From assembly GCA_022771265.1 (NCBI GenBank), contig JALFCG010000032.1, positions 1-43,556 on the forward strand: a stretch of DNA of 43,556 bases, in the 5' to 3' direction. A program made the position numbers and the translations under genes. The DNA is from Prevotella sp. (lineage in GTDB: Bacteria; Bacteroidota; Bacteroidia; Bacteroidales; Bacteroidaceae). This document shows, in pieces, positions 16,474 to 26,886 of this stretch; the first letter of the stretch is position 1, and every line of letters starts with the position of its first letter. The notes under the pieces were generated by a model. That model had not been told where the DNA came from. It saw only the letters and a program-made list of their open reading frames with translations, and searched no databases.

Positions 16474-18591
16474 ATGGCAAACCGCGACTTACATTTGACT
16501 CGTAATATCGGTATTATGGCTCACATCGATGCCGGTAAGACAACAACATCAGAGCGTATTTTGTTCTATACAGGTAAGACACACAAGATTGGTGAGGTGC
16601 ACGACGGTGCTGCTACCATGGACTGGATGGCTCAGGAGCAGGAGCGTGGTATTACTATCACGTCTGCAGCCACAACTTGTAACTGGACCTACAAAAACCA
16701 GAGCTACAAGATTAACCTCATCGACACTCCGGGACACGTTGACTTCACCGCTGAGGTTGAGCGTTCGCTTCGTGTACTCGACGGCGCAGTGGCTACTTAT
16801 TCCGCTGCCGATGGTGTGCAGCCACAGTCAGAGACCGTTTGGCGTCAGGCAGACAAATACAACGTGCCACGTATCGGTTATGTGAACAAAATGGACCGTT
16901 CGGGCGCTGACTTCTTTGAGACTGTCCAGCAGATGAAGGACATCCTGGGTGCAAACCCAGTGGTTCTGCAGGTGCCAATCGGCGCAGAGGAGAACTTCAA
17001 GGGTGTTGTTGACCTCATCAAGATGAAGGCTATTCTGTGGCATGATGAGACCATGGGAGCCGAGTATGACGTTGAAGAGATACCTGCTGACCTCGCCGAC
17101 GAGTGCGACGAGTGGCGCAACAAGCTCCTTGAGGCTGCTGCCGAGTATGATGAGGCAATCATGGAGAAATATTTCGACGACCCAGCTTCCATCACCGAGG
17201 AAGAAATCATCGCTGCCATCCGCAAGGGTACCGTGGCTATGGAGTGCACTCCGATGATCTGCGGTTCTTCATACAAGAACAAAGGTGTTCAGCCTCTGCT
17301 CGACTACGTTTGCGCATTCCTTCCTTCTCCAATGGACATCGAGCATGTCGTAGGTACAAATCCTGACACTGAGGAAGAGGAAACACGTAAGCCAAACGAG
17401 TCTGACCCGACATCGGCTCTCGCGTTCAAGATTGCTACTGACCCATATATGGGACGTCTCGTGTTCTTCCGCGTTTATTCAGGTAAGGTTGAGGCTGGCT
17501 CATACGTCTATAACTCCCGCTCTGGCAAAAAGGAGCGTATCAGCCGTCTGTTCCAGATGAACTCTAACAAGGAAATCCCAATGGAATCTATCGACGCAGG
17601 CGATATTGGTGCAGGTGTAGGTTTCAAGGATATCCGCACCGGTGACACCCTCTGCGACGAGGCACACCCAATCGTGCTCGAGTCAATGACCTTCCCTGAC
17701 ACAGTGATTTCTATCGCCGTTGAGCCAAAGAGCCAGGCTGACATCGCAAAGCTTGATAACGGTCTTGCAAAGCTTGCTGAGGAAGACCCGACATTCACCG
17801 TACGTACCGACGAGCAGAGTGGTCAGACCATTATCTCAGGTATGGGTGAGCTTCACCTCGACATCATCATTGACCGTCTGAAGCGCGAGTTCAAGGTTGA
17901 GTGTAACCAGGGCAAGCCACAGGTTAACTATAAGGAGGCCATCACCAAGACTGTAAACCTCCGCGAGGTATATAAGAAGCAGTCTGGTGGTCGTGGTAAG
18001 TTCGCTGACATCATCGTGAACGTTGGTCCGGTTGATGAGGACTACAAAGAAGGCGGACTTCAGTTCGTCAACGAAGTCAAGGGCGGTAACGTGCCTAAGG
18101 AGTTCATTCCTTCAGTGCAGAAGGGCTTCGAGAACGCCATGAAGAACGGTATCCTCGGCGGCTACCCGATGGACAGCATGAAGGTGACCCTGCTTGATGG
18201 TTCGTTCCACCCGGTTGACTCTGACCAATTGTCATTCGAGCTCGCAGCCCTCAACGCATACAAGAACGCTTGCGTCAAGGCAGGCCCAGTGCTCATGGAG
18301 CCAATCATGAAGCTCGAGGTTATCACTCCCGAAGAGAACATGGGTGACGTTATCGGTGACCTTAACAAGCGCCGTGGGCAGGTTGAAGGCATGGACGAGG
18401 CCCGCAGTGGAGCACGCGTCGTAAAGGCAATGGTGCCACTGTCAGAGATGTTCGGATATGTGACAGCCTTGCGTACCATCACCTCAGGCCGCGCAACCAG
18501 CTCAATGGAGTACGACCACCACGCACCTCTGTCAAGCACCATCGCGAAGGCAGTGCTTGAGGAAGTTAAGGGACGTGCCGACTTGGTATAA
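16474..18591 (+). CDS. fusA: Elongation factor G
   Basis: Ribosomal translocase GTPase, 705 residues. The G1 loop is [19 protein letters not shown]; other parts of the G domain are [31 protein letters not shown] and [12 protein letters not shown]. Domains II to V follow; domain IV contains [14 protein letters not shown] and domain V ends near [18 protein letters not shown]. It follows rpsG by 25 bases. No tuf gene follows, unlike in enterobacteria. Its message runs into a large hairpin before rpsJ. Confidence 0.98.
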   Translation: MANRDLHLTRNIGIMAHIDAGKTTTSERILFYTGKTHKIGEVHDGAATMDWMAQEQERGITITSAATTCNWTYKNQSYKINLIDTPGHVDFTAEVERSLRVLDGAVATYSAADGVQPQSETVWRQADKYNVPRIGYVNKMDRSGADFFETVQQMKDILGANPVVLQVPIGAEENFKGVVDLIKMKAILWHDETMGAEYDVEEIPADLADECDEWRNKLLEAAAEYDEAIMEKYFDDPASITEEEIIAAIRKGTVAMECTPMICGSSYKNKGVQPLLDYVCAFLPSPMDIEHVVGTNPDTEEEETRKPNESDPTSALAFKIATDPYMGRLVFFRVYSGKVEAGSYVYNSRSGKKERISRLFQMNSNKEIPMESIDAGDIGAGVGFKDIRTGDTLCDEAHPIVLESMTFPDTVISIAVEPKSQADIAKLDNGLAKLAEEDPTFTVRTDEQSGQTIISGMGELHLDIIIDRLKREFKVECNQGKPQVNYKEAITKTVNLREVYKKQSGGRGKFADIIVNVGPVDEDYKEGGLQFVNEVKGGNVPKEFIPSVQKGFENAMKNGILGGYPMDSMKVTLLDGSFHPVDSDQLSFELAALNAYKNACVKAGPVLMEPIMKLEVITPEENMGDVIGDLNKRRGQVEGMDEARSGARVVKAMVPLSEMFGYVTALRTITSGRATSSMEYDHHAPLSSTIAKAVLEEVKGRADLV

Positions 18592-18609
18592 TCACGAAAG
18601 ACATAATGA

Positions 18610-18659
18610 GAATGGAGGCGCCGCTTAGCGAATGACTCTTAAGCGGCGTACCTCTATTC
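18610..18659 (+). promoter_or_regulatory. Large hairpin between fusA and rpsJ
   Basis: CGCCGCTTA (18619-18627) pairs perfectly with TAAGCGGCG (18640-18648). The stem continues outward, GAATGGAGG (18610-18618) with CCTCTATTC (18651-18659), past a small bulge. No T run follows, so it is unlikely to be a plain terminator. Its place just before the S10 block makes a regulatory leader or processing site plausible. Confidence 0.55.
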
Positions 18660-18698
18660 CACTATACAAAAGCAATATTAATATTTACATAAAAAGAA

Positions 18699-19004
18699 AT
18701 GAGTCAGAAAATCAGAATCAAGCTGAAGTCATACGACCACACTCTCGTTGACAAGTCAGCAGAAAAGATTGTGAAGGCAGTAAAGGCTACAGGAGCCATC
18801 ATCAGCGGTCCTATTCCATTGCCAACACACAAGCGTATCTACACAGTAAACCGCTCAACCTTCGTAAACAAGAAGGCTCGCGAGCAGTTCCAGCTCTCAG
18901 ACTACAAGCGTCTGATTGACATCTACAGCTCAACAGCAAAGACCGTTGACGCATTGATGAAGCTTGAATTGCCAAGCGGTGTGGAAGTAGAAATCAAAGT
19001 ATAG
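18699..19004 (+). CDS. rpsJ: 30S ribosomal protein S10
   Basis: Small-subunit head protein, also the NusE factor of antitermination complexes, 101 residues. Signatures are [38 protein letters not shown] and the C-terminal [11 protein letters not shown]. It is the first gene of the S10 block, separated from fusA by a 107-base spacer holding a strong hairpin. Confidence 0.98.
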   Translation: MSQKIRIKLKSYDHTLVDKSAEKIVKAVKATGAIISGPIPLPTHKRIYTVNRSTFVNKKAREQFQLSDYKRLIDIYSSTAKTVDALMKLELPSGVEVEIKV

Positions 19005-19028
19005 TCTAATTTTTAGTATTTAATTGAA

Positions 19029-19643
19029 ATGCCAGGATTAATTGGAAGAAAAATCGGAATGACATCCGTTTTCAGTGCCGACGGTAAGAACGTACCGTGC
19101 ACTGTTATCGAAGCTGGTCCATGTGTTGTCACACAGGTAAAGACCGTTGAGAAGGACGGTTACAAGGCTCTTCAGTTGGCTTTCGGCGAGGCTAAGGAAA
19201 AGAACACAACCAAGCCTATGCAGGGAGTATTCAAGAAGGCCGGTACAACACCAAAGAGCCACTTGGCCGAGTTCAAGTTTGACGAGGAGTATAACCTCGG
19301 AGATACGATTACGGTTGAAATATTCAACGACGTGGAGTTTGTTGACGTAGTCGGCACATCCAAGGGTAAGGGATTCCAGGGTGTAATGAAGCGTCATGGC
19401 TTCGGTGGTGTAGGCCAGAGCACTCACGGTCAGGACGACCGCGCTCGCAAGCCAGGTTCTATTGGTGCTTGTTCTTATCCCGCAAAGGTGTTCAAGGGCA
19501 TGCGAATGGGTGGACACATGGGTGACGAAAGAGTAACCACTCAGAACTTGAAAGTGTTAAAGGTAATTCCAGAGCACAACCTCATTCTCATCAAGGGTAG
19601 TGTAGCTGGTTGCAAAGGTTCAACCGTTTTAATCAAGAAGTAA
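19029..19643 (+). CDS. rplC: 50S ribosomal protein L3
   Basis: Early-assembly protein near the peptidyl transferase centre, 204 residues. The N-terminus [20 protein letters not shown] is typical. The central [20 protein letters not shown] loop, [16 protein letters not shown] and the [20 protein letters not shown] segment are the conserved core. One base separates its stop from rplD, indicating coupled translation. Confidence 0.98.
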   Translation: MPGLIGRKIGMTSVFSADGKNVPCTVIEAGPCVVTQVKTVEKDGYKALQLAFGEAKEKNTTKPMQGVFKKAGTTPKSHLAEFKFDEEYNLGDTITVEIFNDVEFVDVVGTSKGKGFQGVMKRHGFGGVGQSTHGQDDRARKPGSIGACSYPAKVFKGMRMGGHMGDERVTTQNLKVLKVIPEHNLILIKGSVAGCKGSTVLIKK

Positions 19644-19644
19644 A

Positions 19645-20274
19645 ATGGAAATTAGCGTATTAAATATCAATGGCCAGGAGACAGGACGCAAGGTCGTTCT
19701 CAACGACGCTGTCTTCGGCATCGAGCCTAATGACCACGTTCTTTATCTGGACGTAAAACAGTATCTCGCTAACCAGCGTCTGGGTACAGCAAAATCTAAG
19801 GAAAGAAGTGAGCATGCAGGTTCCACACGCAAGCTTGGTCGCCAGAAGGGCGGCGGAGGTGCACGCCGAGGTGATATTAATTCACCAGTGCTCGTCGGTG
19901 GTGGACGCGTTTTCGGTCCAAAGCCACGCGACTACCGCTTCAAGCTCAACAAAAAAGTAAAAGTTCTTGCTCGTAAGAGCGCGCTCTCTTACAAGGCTCA
20001 GGAGAATGCTATCGTTGTAGTTGAAGATTTCAATTTTGAGGCTCCAAAGACTAAAGATTTTGTAAATATTACTAAAAATCTTAAAGTTGAGGGCAAAAAG
20101 GCGCTCTTCGTTTTGCCAGAAGCAAATAAAAACGTATATTTGTCAGCCCGTAACCTGGAGCGCTCAACTGTTACGCTCGCCGCACTGCTCAATTCGTATA
20201 AAGTTTTGAACGCCGACGTGCTCGTAATCACAGAGAACTCACTCGAGGTTATCAACAATATCTTAAACAAGTAA
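19645..20274 (+). CDS. rplD: 50S ribosomal protein L4
   Basis: Exit-tunnel protein, and in E. coli the autogenous repressor of the S10 operon. The protein has 209 residues. The extended tunnel loop is visible as [19 protein letters not shown] followed by [20 protein letters not shown]. It starts two bases after the rplC stop. Whether L4 acts on the hairpin upstream of rpsJ here is untested. Confidence 0.98.
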   Translation: MEISVLNINGQETGRKVVLNDAVFGIEPNDHVLYLDVKQYLANQRLGTAKSKERSEHAGSTRKLGRQKGGGGARRGDINSPVLVGGGRVFGPKPRDYRFKLNKKVKVLARKSALSYKAQENAIVVVEDFNFEAPKTKDFVNITKNLKVEGKKALFVLPEANKNVYLSARNLERSTVTLAALLNSYKVLNADVLVITENSLEVINNILNK

Positions 20275-20297
20275 ACAACAATAGGAGATAAAGCAAT

Positions 20298-20660
20298 ATG
20301 GCATTCATAATCAAACCATTGGTCACTGAGAAGATGACAAAACTGACAGACAAGACATCTGTCGATAAGACTTATACTCCTAAAACCGGTAAGAACAAGG
20401 GTACACAGGTAACTAAGGTAGCCCAGCCAAAATATGGCTTTATTGTTCGCCCGGAGGCAAACAAGTTGGAGATTAAGAAGGAAGTTGAGAGTCTGTACAA
20501 TGTTACGGTCCTGGACGTAAACACTCTTCGCTACGCAGGAAAGCGTTCGCGCAGATACACAAAGGCTGGACTCGTGAGAGGACAGAAAAATGCGTTCAAG
20601 AAGGCAATCGTCACTCTGAAGGAGGGCGATACTATTGATTTTTACAGCAATATACAATAA
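20298..20660 (+). CDS. rplW: 50S ribosomal protein L23 with inserted segment
   Basis: Docking site for trigger factor and signal recognition particle at the tunnel exit. The protein has 120 residues against about 96-100 usual. The conserved start IIKPLVTEKMTKLTDK and the later YGFIVRPEANKLEIKKEVES are interrupted by a Lys/Thr-rich stretch of about 24 residues (about 20-44, TYTPKTGKNKGTQVTKVA). The C-terminus KEGDTIDFYSNIQ is normal. The insertion falls in the first loop and keeps the frame, so it is probably a lineage trait. Confidence 0.96.
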   Translation: MAFIIKPLVTEKMTKLTDKTSVDKTYTPKTGKNKGTQVTKVAQPKYGFIVRPEANKLEIKKEVESLYNVTVLDVNTLRYAGKRSRRYTKAGLVRGQKNAFKKAIVTLKEGDTIDFYSNIQ

Positions 20661-20666
20661 ACAGAA

Positions 20667-21491
20667 ATGGCAGTACGTAAATTTAAACCGGTAACTCCGG
20701 GACAAAGACACAAAGTTATTGGCACGTTCGAGGAAATTACTGCATCCGTGCCAGAGAAATCTCTCGTTCGCGGCAAGCGTTCTACCGGCGGTCGAAACAA
20801 CACTGGTAAGATGACTGTACGCTACATCGGCGGAGGTCACAAGAAGAAGTATCGTCTGATTGACTTCAAACGAGAGAAAGATGGTGTTCCAGCTGTAGTA
20901 AAGACTATCGAGTACGATCCAAACCGTTCGGCTCGCATAGCTCTCCTTTTCTACGCTGATGGTGAAAAACGTTATATCATTGCTCCTAATGGACTGCAGG
21001 TTGGCTCGACTTTGATGTCAGGTGCAGATGCTGTGCCAGAGATTGGTAATGCACTTCCACTTGCCAACATTCCTGTCGGTACCGTAATTCACAACATTGA
21101 GTTGCGTCCGGGTCAGGGAGCCCTGCTCGTTCGTTCGGCTGGTAATTTCGCTCAGTTAACATCCCGTGAGGGCAACTATTGCGTTATTAAGCTCCCTTCA
21201 GGAGAAACACGCAAGATCCTCAGCGCCTGCAAGGCAACAGTAGGAAGCGTCGGTAACTCTGACCATGCACTCGAGCAGTCAGGTAAAGCAGGACGCTCAC
21301 GCTGGCTCGGTCGCCGTCCTCACAACCGTGGTGTTGTAATGAACCCACACGATCACCCGATGGGTGGTGGTGAAGGACGTCAGACAGGAGGTCACCCACG
21401 TTCACGCAAGGGCTTGTACGCTAAGGGTCTCAAGACACGTGCACCTAAGAAGCTTTCTAACAAGTACATCATTGAAAGAGCAAGTAAGTAA
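20667..21491 (+). CDS. rplB: 50S ribosomal protein L2
   Basis: Large-subunit protein needed for peptidyl transfer and subunit association, 274 residues. Motifs include [24 protein letters not shown]-type core strands ([14 protein letters not shown]) and the invariant C-terminal loop [14 protein letters not shown] that approaches the catalytic centre. It starts six bases after rplW. Confidence 0.98.
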   Translation: MAVRKFKPVTPGQRHKVIGTFEEITASVPEKSLVRGKRSTGGRNNTGKMTVRYIGGGHKKKYRLIDFKREKDGVPAVVKTIEYDPNRSARIALLFYADGEKRYIIAPNGLQVGSTLMSGADAVPEIGNALPLANIPVGTVIHNIELRPGQGALLVRSAGNFAQLTSREGNYCVIKLPSGETRKILSACKATVGSVGNSDHALEQSGKAGRSRWLGRRPHNRGVVMNPHDHPMGGGEGRQTGGHPRSRKGLYAKGLKTRAPKKLSNKYIIERASK

Positions 21492-21513
21492 TCAAGTTAA
21501 CTAAGAGAAAATT

Positions 21514-21780
21514 ATGAGTCGTTCATTAAAAAAAGGTCCGTATATCAACGTATCGCTTGAAAAGAAAATCCTTGCCATGAATGAAAGCGGCAAGAAAAGC
21601 GTCGTTAAGACTTGGGCTCGTGCATCAATGATTTCCCCAGACTTCGTGGGTCACACTGTTGCAGTTCATAACGGAAATAAGTTTATCCCTGTTTACATTA
21701 CTGAAAACATGGTCGGACACAAACTCGGCGAATTCTCGCCAACACGCCGATTCGGTGGCCATGCAGGAAACAAGAAGTAA
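21514..21780 (+). CDS. rpsS: 30S ribosomal protein S19
   Basis: Head protein contacting A-site tRNA and S13, 88 residues. The signatures [19 protein letters not shown] and [19 protein letters not shown] are conserved. It sits between rplB and rplV in the standard S10 order. Confidence 0.98.
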   Translation: MSRSLKKGPYINVSLEKKILAMNESGKKSVVKTWARASMISPDFVGHTVAVHNGNKFIPVYITENMVGHKLGEFSPTRRFGGHAGNKK

Positions 21781-21812
21781 TCAGGTTCACCAGAAATTAA
21801 AAGATAATAATA

Positions 21813-22211
21813 ATGGGAGCAAGAAAACATATTAAGGCTGAGGAAAGAAAAGCAGCTCTTAAAACTCAGTATTTTGCTAAATTGAAGGATGTTCCTTCTT
21901 CTCCTCGAAAGATGAGATATGTCGTTGACATGATTCGCGGCATGGAAGTGAACAGGGCACTCGCAGTGCTCCGCTTCTCGAAGAAGGCTGCTTCAGTTGA
22001 TGTAGAAAAGCTTTTGCGTTCAGCCATCGCCAACTGGGAGGCTAAGAATGACCGCAAGGCCGAAGAAGGAGAATTGTATATTACAAAGGTATTCGTTGAC
22101 GAAGGCGTTACAATGAAGCGCATGAGACCAGCACCCCAGGGACGCGGATATAGAATCCGCAAGCGTTCTAATCACGTCACCCTGTTTGTAGACGCCATAA
22201 CTAATGATTAA
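21813..22211 (+). CDS. rplV: 50S ribosomal protein L22
   Basis: Lines the exit tunnel with L4, 132 residues. The core has [20 protein letters not shown], and the beta-hairpin tip region [20 protein letters not shown] is the macrolide-associated loop. The C-terminal extension is short. The stop lies 11 bases before rpsC. Confidence 0.97.
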   Translation: MGARKHIKAEERKAALKTQYFAKLKDVPSSPRKMRYVVDMIRGMEVNRALAVLRFSKKAASVDVEKLLRSAIANWEAKNDRKAEEGELYITKVFVDEGVTMKRMRPAPQGRGYRIRKRSNHVTLFVDAITND

Positions 22212-22222
22212 TAAATAGTAGA

Positions 22223-22954
22223 ATGGGACAGAAAGTTAATCCAATAAGCAACCGCCTCGGCATCATCAGAGGTTGGGAATCAAATTGGTTCGGTGGAAAG
22301 AACTTCGGTGATAACCTGGTTGAGGACCAGAAAATCCGCAAGTATCTCAATGAGCGTTTGGCAAAGGCCAGCGTTTCACGCATTGTCATCGAGCGTACAC
22401 TGAAATTGGTTACCATTACTATTTGCACCGCACGTCCGGGCATTGTCATTGGTAAGGGTGGACAGGATGTTGACAAGCTCAAGGAAGAGCTGAAGAAACT
22501 TTACGACAAGGAAATTCAGATCAACATCTTCGAGGTGAAGAAACCTGAGCTTGACGCTAATATCGTCGCTAACAACATCGCTCGCCAGGTGGAAGGAAAG
22601 ATAGCTTATCGCCGCGCAATCAAAATGGCTGTAGCTAACACCATGCGTGCAGGTGCTGAGGGTATTAAGGTTCAAATCACAGGACGTCTGAACGGTGCTG
22701 AAATGGCACGTAAGGAAATGTACAAGGAAGGACGTACTCCACTGCACACTTTCCGCGCTGACATCGACTACTGTCAGGCAGAGGCTCTCACTAAGGTGGG
22801 ACTGCTCGGCATCAAGGTGTGGATTTGCCGTGGTGAGGTTTATGGAAAGCGTGAGCTCACTCCTAACTTCACACAGGAGAAGTCTGCTGGCCGTGGTGCC
22901 AACGGTAACAATGGTGGCAGAAAGTTCCGTGGTAAGAAGAATAATAATCGTTAA
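22223..22954 (+). CDS. rpsC: 30S ribosomal protein S3
   Basis: Mouth of the mRNA channel, with helicase function, 243 residues. The N-terminus [20 protein letters not shown] is typical. A KH domain with [14 protein letters not shown] (GKGG loop) and the C-terminal domain [20 protein letters not shown] are present. The tail is Gly/Asn/Lys rich ([19 protein letters not shown]), as in related Bacteroidales. Confidence 0.98.
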   Translation: MGQKVNPISNRLGIIRGWESNWFGGKNFGDNLVEDQKIRKYLNERLAKASVSRIVIERTLKLVTITICTARPGIVIGKGGQDVDKLKEELKKLYDKEIQINIFEVKKPELDANIVANNIARQVEGKIAYRRAIKMAVANTMRAGAEGIKVQITGRLNGAEMARKEMYKEGRTPLHTFRADIDYCQAEALTKVGLLGIKVWICRGEVYGKRELTPNFTQEKSAGRGANGNNGGRKFRGKKNNNR

Positions 22955-22969
22955 AAGTAAGAAGCTATC

Positions 22970-23398
22970 ATGTTACAACCTAAGAGAGTAAGATATAGAA
23001 GACCTCAGGATGGAAGAGGAAACAAGGGCAACGCACACCGTGGCACTCAGCTCGCTTTCGGCTCTTTCGGTATCAAGACACTTGAGGCAAAATGGATAGA
23101 CAGCCGACAGATTGAGGCTGCACGTGTCGCAGTGAACCGTTACATGCAGCGTGAAGGACAAGTTTGGATCCGCATATTCCCGGATAAGCCAATCACCCGT
23201 AAGCCTGCTGACGTCCGAATGGGTAAAGGTAAGGGTGACCCCGCAGGTAGGGTAGCTCCGGTCACTCCGGGCCGCATCCTTTTCGAAGTTGAAGGTGTGT
23301 CATTTGACATTGCGAAGGAAGCTCTTCGCCTCGCAGCACAAAAGCTGCCTGTCAAGACTAAGTTTGTAGTTAGACGTGATTACGATAAAAACGCTTAA
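22970..23398 (+). CDS. rplP: 50S ribosomal protein L16
   Basis: Helps organise the A-site region of the large subunit, 142 residues. Conserved segments are [40 protein letters not shown] and [12 protein letters not shown]. It is followed almost directly by rpmC. Confidence 0.98.
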   Translation: MLQPKRVRYRRPQDGRGNKGNAHRGTQLAFGSFGIKTLEAKWIDSRQIEAARVAVNRYMQREGQVWIRIFPDKPITRKPADVRMGKGKGDPAGRVAPVTPGRILFEVEGVSFDIAKEALRLAAQKLPVKTKFVVRRDYDKNA

Positions 23399-23401
23399 TT
23401 T

Positions 23402-23596
23402 ATGAAAATCAAAGAAGTTAGAGAAATCGAAACCAAGGATTTGGCTGAGAAGATTGAGGCTGAGGTTGCAAAGTACAACCAGATGAAGTTGAACCACGCA
23501 ATCACTCCTCTGGAGAATCCATCTGAGATTAAGAAAGCGCGTCGTGATATCGCACGTATGAAGACAGTGCTCCGCGAGAGAGAACTTAACAAATAA
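23402..23596 (+). CDS. rpmC: 50S ribosomal protein L29
   Basis: Small helical hairpin protein near the tunnel exit, next to L23, 64 residues. It reads [20 protein letters not shown] at the start and ends [16 protein letters not shown], the normal L29 pattern. Three bases separate it from the previous stop. Confidence 0.96.
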   Translation: MKIKEVREIETKDLAEKIEAEVAKYNQMKLNHAITPLENPSEIKKARRDIARMKTVLRERELNK

Positions 23597-23598
23597 TA

Positions 23599-23865
23599 AT
23601 GGGCCAGATGGAAACAAGAAATTTAAGAAAGACAAGACAGGGTGTCGTAATCAGCAACAAAATGGATAAAACCATTGTTATTGCAGCTAAGTTCAAGGAG
23701 ATGCACCCTATTTATGGTAAATTTGTTCAGAAGACAAAGAAATACCACGCTCATGATGAGAAAAATGAGGCTAATGTAGGTGATACAGTACTCATTATGG
23801 AAACCCGTCCCTTGAGCAAGACCAAGAGATGGAGATTAGTTCAAATTGTTGAAAAAGCTAAGTAA
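23599..23865 (+). CDS. rpsQ: 30S ribosomal protein S17
   Basis: OB-fold 16S rRNA 5'-domain binder, 88 residues from the ATG at 23599. An in-frame ATG at 23608 would give the METRNLRK start usual in Bacteroides and 85 residues, and is equally possible. The core [20 protein letters not shown] and [20 protein letters not shown] are diagnostic. Confidence 0.96.
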   Translation: MGQMETRNLRKTRQGVVISNKMDKTIVIAAKFKEMHPIYGKFVQKTKKYHAHDEKNEANVGDTVLIMETRPLSKTKRWRLVQIVEKAK

Positions 23866-23867
23866 TT

Positions 23868-24233
23868 ATGATACAAGCAGAATCAAGACTTACAGTATGT
23901 GATAACAGCGGCGCTCGCGAGGCTCTTTGCATCAGAGTCCTCGGTGGTACAGGCCGTCGTTATGCAAGTGTCGGTGATGTGATTGTCGTGTCGGTAAAGA
24001 ACGTCATCCCGTCAAGCGACTTGAAAAAGGGTGCAGTATCTAAGGCTTTGGTTGTACGCGTGAAGAAGGAAATACGCCGTCCGGACGGTTCTTACATCCG
24101 TTTCGATGACAATGCTTGTGTATTGCTTAACAACGCTGGTGAGCTACGTGGTAGCCGTATCTTCGGTCCTGTCGCTCGTGAGCTTCGCGCGGTAAACATG
24201 AAGGTTGTGTCATTGGCACCTGAGGTTCTTTAA
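23868..24233 (+). CDS. rplN: 50S ribosomal protein L14
   Basis: Large-subunit protein at the subunit interface, 121 residues. Starts [20 protein letters not shown] and contains [20 protein letters not shown] and the conserved end [14 protein letters not shown]. It lies two bases after rpsQ and leads into the spc block. Confidence 0.98.
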   Translation: MIQAESRLTVCDNSGAREALCIRVLGGTGRRYASVGDVIVVSVKNVIPSSDLKKGAVSKALVVRVKKEIRRPDGSYIRFDDNACVLLNNAGELRGSRIFGPVARELRAVNMKVVSLAPEVL

Positions 24234-24251
24234 CGTAAAAAGAGACAAGAA

Positions 24252-24599
24252 ATGACAAAGTTAAAAATAAAGAAAGACGACATGGTTCTCGTACTTGCAG
24301 GTAATAGCAAGGATAAAAGAGACCAGAACGGCAAGTATCCTGCACCTCATAAGGTGCTCAAGGTGCTTGTAAAGGAGCAGCGCGCTATCGTTGAAGGAAA
24401 GAACATGGTTTCTAAGAGCACCAAGCCTTCTGCCAAGAACCCTCAGGGTGGCATCATCAAGCAGGAAGCTCCTATCCACATCTCTAATTTGAGCTTGGTT
24501 GACCCAAAGACAGGTGAGCCAACTCGTGTTGCCATTAAGAAGAACGACGACGGAAAGAAGGTCCGTGTCGCTAAAAAGTCAGGGGAGGTTATCAAATAA
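24252..24599 (+). CDS. rplX: 50S ribosomal protein L24
   Basis: Assembly initiator of the large subunit, with a KOW fold. The protein has 115 residues, slightly longer than the usual ~105. [20 protein letters not shown] contains the KOW motif; [20 protein letters not shown] is conserved. Its TAA shares a base with the ATG of rplE (24599), so they are translationally coupled. Confidence 0.97.
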   Translation: MTKLKIKKDDMVLVLAGNSKDKRDQNGKYPAPHKVLKVLVKEQRAIVEGKNMVSKSTKPSAKNPQGGIIKQEAPIHISNLSLVDPKTGEPTRVAIKKNDDGKKVRVAKKSGEVIK

Positions 24600-25153
24600 T
24601 GAATACAGCACAACTTAAGAAGCAATATTTAGAGCAGATTGCTCCTGCTCTTGAGAAGCAGTTCAATTACAGCTCCAAGATGCAGATTCCTGTGCTCAAG
24701 AAGATTGTTGTCAATCAGGGCTTGGGCGACGCTACTCAGGACAAGAAACTCATTGACGTAGCTATCAACGAGATTTCTGCGATTACAGGTCAGAAAGCTG
24801 TTGCTACATACTCAAAGAAGGATATAGCAAACTTCAAGTTGCGTAAGAAGATGCCAATCGGCGTGATGGTGACACTTCGCCGTGAGCGCATGTACGAGTT
24901 CCTTGAGAAACTGGTTCGTGTCGCACTTCCGCGTATACGTGACTTCAAGGGTATCGAGAGCAAGTTTGACGGTCGTGGAAATTATACTCTCGGTGTTCAG
25001 GAGCAGATTATCTTCCCTGAAATCAATATCGACTCTGTTGACCGCATTCAGGGTATGAATATCACTTTCGTCACTACGGCTAAGACCGACGAAGAGGGAT
25101 TTGCTCTCCTCAAGGCTTTCGGCCTTCCATTCAAGAACGCTAAAAACAATTAA
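24599..25153 (+). CDS. rplE: 50S ribosomal protein L5
   Basis: 5S rRNA-binding protein of the central protuberance, 184 residues. Segments [40 protein letters not shown] and [17 protein letters not shown] are conserved. The one-base overlap with rplX is described there; rpsN follows after five bases. Confidence 0.98.
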   Translation: MNTAQLKKQYLEQIAPALEKQFNYSSKMQIPVLKKIVVNQGLGDATQDKKLIDVAINEISAITGQKAVATYSKKDIANFKLRKKMPIGVMVTLRRERMYEFLEKLVRVALPRIRDFKGIESKFDGRGNYTLGVQEQIIFPEINIDSVDRIQGMNITFVTTAKTDEEGFALLKAFGLPFKNAKNN

Positions 25154-25158
25154 TTGAT

Positions 25159-25461
25159 ATGGCAAAAGAATCAATGAAGGCCCGCGAAGTAAAGCGCGCC
25201 AAACTTGTTGCCCGCTATGCTGAAAAGCGTGCCGCACTGAAGAAGATTATTGCAACTGCCGAGGATCCTGCTGATGCATACGAGGCAGCACGCAAGCTCC
25301 AGAGCATTCCACGTAACGCCAACCCAATCCGCCTGCACAACCGCTGCAAGATTACCGGTCGTCCAAAGGGTTACATGCGTCAGTTCGGACTTTCACGTAT
25401 CCAGTTCCGTGAGATGGCTTCTGCAGGTCTCATTCCTGGAGTAAAGAAGGCCAGCTGGTAA
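25159..25461 (+). CDS. rpsN: 30S ribosomal protein S14, zinc-free form
   Basis: Small-subunit head protein, 100 residues. It is the long form: the region [20 protein letters not shown] has only one Cys, so the CxxC pairs of the zinc-binding form are missing. The C-terminal [17 protein letters not shown] is typical. This form does not depend on zinc supply. Confidence 0.97.
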   Translation: MAKESMKAREVKRAKLVARYAEKRAALKKIIATAEDPADAYEAARKLQSIPRNANPIRLHNRCKITGRPKGYMRQFGLSRIQFREMASAGLIPGVKKASW

Positions 25462-25497
25462 CATTAGAGTGAGATACACTTTATTTATTTAATATTG

Positions 25498-25512
25498 TCG
25501 GGGGAGTCCCGA
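25498..25512 (+). promoter_or_regulatory. Small hairpin before rpsH
   Basis: TCGGG (25498-25502) pairs with CCCGA (25508-25512) in the 72-base spacer between rpsN and rpsH, followed by an A/T-rich stretch. It may help set rpsH translation; there is no T run for termination. Confidence 0.35.
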
Positions 25513-25533
25513 TTAATTAAACAATTTTATATA

Positions 25534-25929
25534 ATGACAGATCCAATAGCAGATTATCTGACGAGGTTGAGAAACGCTATCATGGCTCATCACCGTGTAG
25601 TTGAAGTACCAGCTTCAAACTTGAAGAAAGAGATTACAAAGATCCTCTTCGAGAAGGGTTACATCCTGAACTACAAGTTCGTAGAGGATGGACCTCAGGG
25701 AAGTATCAAGGTTGCATTGAAGTACGACCCAACAACAAAGGCTAACGCTATCAAGTGCCTTAAGAGAGTGTCCACACCAGGTCTACGCAAGTACACTGGT
25801 TATAAGGACATGCCGAGAGTTATTAACGGATTGGGCATCGCTATCTTGTCCACATCCAAAGGTGTAATGACCAACAAAGAGGCCGCTGACCTAAAGATTG
25901 GCGGTGAGGTTCTTTGCTACGTATATTAA
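25534..25929 (+). CDS. rpsH: 30S ribosomal protein S8
   Basis: Central-domain 16S rRNA binder, and spc-operon repressor in E. coli. The protein has 131 residues from the ATG at 25534 (MTDPIADYLTRLRNAIMAHH). An upstream in-frame GTG at 25495 would add 13 unrelated residues across the hairpin and is rejected. The C-terminal GLGIAILSTSKGVMTNKEA and GGEVLCYVY are conserved. Confidence 0.97.
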   Translation: MTDPIADYLTRLRNAIMAHHRVVEVPASNLKKEITKILFEKGYILNYKFVEDGPQGSIKVALKYDPTTKANAIKCLKRVSTPGLRKYTGYKDMPRVINGLGIAILSTSKGVMTNKEAADLKIGGEVLCYVY

Positions 25930-25944
25930 TAGGAGGATTCAACT

Positions 25945-26511
25945 ATGTCAAGAATTGGAAAATTACCTATTAGCATACCGTCTGGTGTGTCTGTTGCAAT
26001 CAGCAACAACGTAGTTACCGTTAAGGGCCCAAAGGGCGAGCTTTCTCAGTATGTTGACCCATCCATCAAGGTAAACATAAACGATGGATCAGTAGTAATG
26101 GAGATTGACGAGAACAGCCCTGTGAACGTTAAGCAGAAGCAGGCTTTCCATGGTCTTTACCGCTCATTGGTTAACAATATGGTTATTGGTGTTAGCCAGG
26201 GTTACAAGAAGGAACTTGAGCTCGTCGGTGTTGGATATCGTGTTTCTAACCAGGGAAACATCATCGAGTTCTCACTCGGTTATACTCACCCAATCTTTAT
26301 TCAGTTGCCTAACGTGATTAAGGTTGAAACAAAGTCTGAGCGTAACCAAAATCCTCAGATTATTCTCGAGTCTTGCGATAAAGCATTGCTGGGACTTGTT
26401 TGTGCTAAGATTCGTTCTTTCCGTAAACCTGAACCTTACAAGGGTAAGGGCGTTCTGTTCAAGGGCGAGGTTATTCGCAGAAAGTCTGGTAAGTCAGCTT
26501 CAGCTAAGTAA
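25945..26511 (+). CDS. rplF: 50S ribosomal protein L6
   Basis: Large-subunit protein near the factor-binding site, 188 residues with two similar domains. MSRIGKLPISIPSGVSVAIS starts it; the C-terminal domain has SCDKALLGLVCAKIRSFRKP and EPYKGKGVLFKGEVIRRKSG. An AGGAGG site nine bases before the ATG is unusually strong for this phylum. Confidence 0.98.
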   Translation: MSRIGKLPISIPSGVSVAISNNVVTVKGPKGELSQYVDPSIKVNINDGSVVMEIDENSPVNVKQKQAFHGLYRSLVNNMVIGVSQGYKKELELVGVGYRVSNQGNIIEFSLGYTHPIFIQLPNVIKVETKSERNQNPQIILESCDKALLGLVCAKIRSFRKPEPYKGKGVLFKGEVIRRKSGKSASAK

Positions 26512-26529
26512 CTTTAACATTTCAAGATT

Positions 26530-26874
26530 ATGACAACAAAGAAAGTAGAAAGACGAATTAAGATTAAATACAGAATTCGCAAGAATGTGTTCGGTACTGC
26601 AGAGCGTCCTCGCATGAGTGTTTTCCGCAGTAATAAGCAGATTTACGCACAGGTTATCAACGACCAGGAAGGAAAGACCATCGCTTCAGCTTCTTCACTC
26701 GGATTAGAGGCGATGCCAAAAATCCAGCAGGCTGAGAAAGTCGGCGAACTCGTGGCTAAAAAGGCTCTTGAGGCTGGTGTTACATCTGTGGTTTTCGACC
26801 GCAATGGTTATCTTTATCATGGTAGAGTAAAGTCGCTTGCTGATGCAGCACGCAAAGGCGGACTGAATTTTTAA
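26530..26874 (+). CDS. rplR: 50S ribosomal protein L18
   Basis: 5S rRNA-binding protein, 114 residues. [20 protein letters not shown] and [20 protein letters not shown] are the usual N-terminal half; the end [19 protein letters not shown] is diagnostic. It sits between rplF and rpsE in the spc order. Confidence 0.98.
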   Translation: MTTKKVERRIKIKYRIRKNVFGTAERPRMSVFRSNKQIYAQVINDQEGKTIASASSLGLEAMPKIQQAEKVGELVAKKALEAGVTSVVFDRNGYLYHGRVKSLADAARKGGLNF

Positions 26875-26886
26875 ACGATTAAGGCA

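Noticed and set aside
25495..25533. Upstream GTG start for rpsH
   Set aside because: It would add 13 residues not found in S8 and translate through a hairpin; the ATG at 25534 gives the normal N-terminus.
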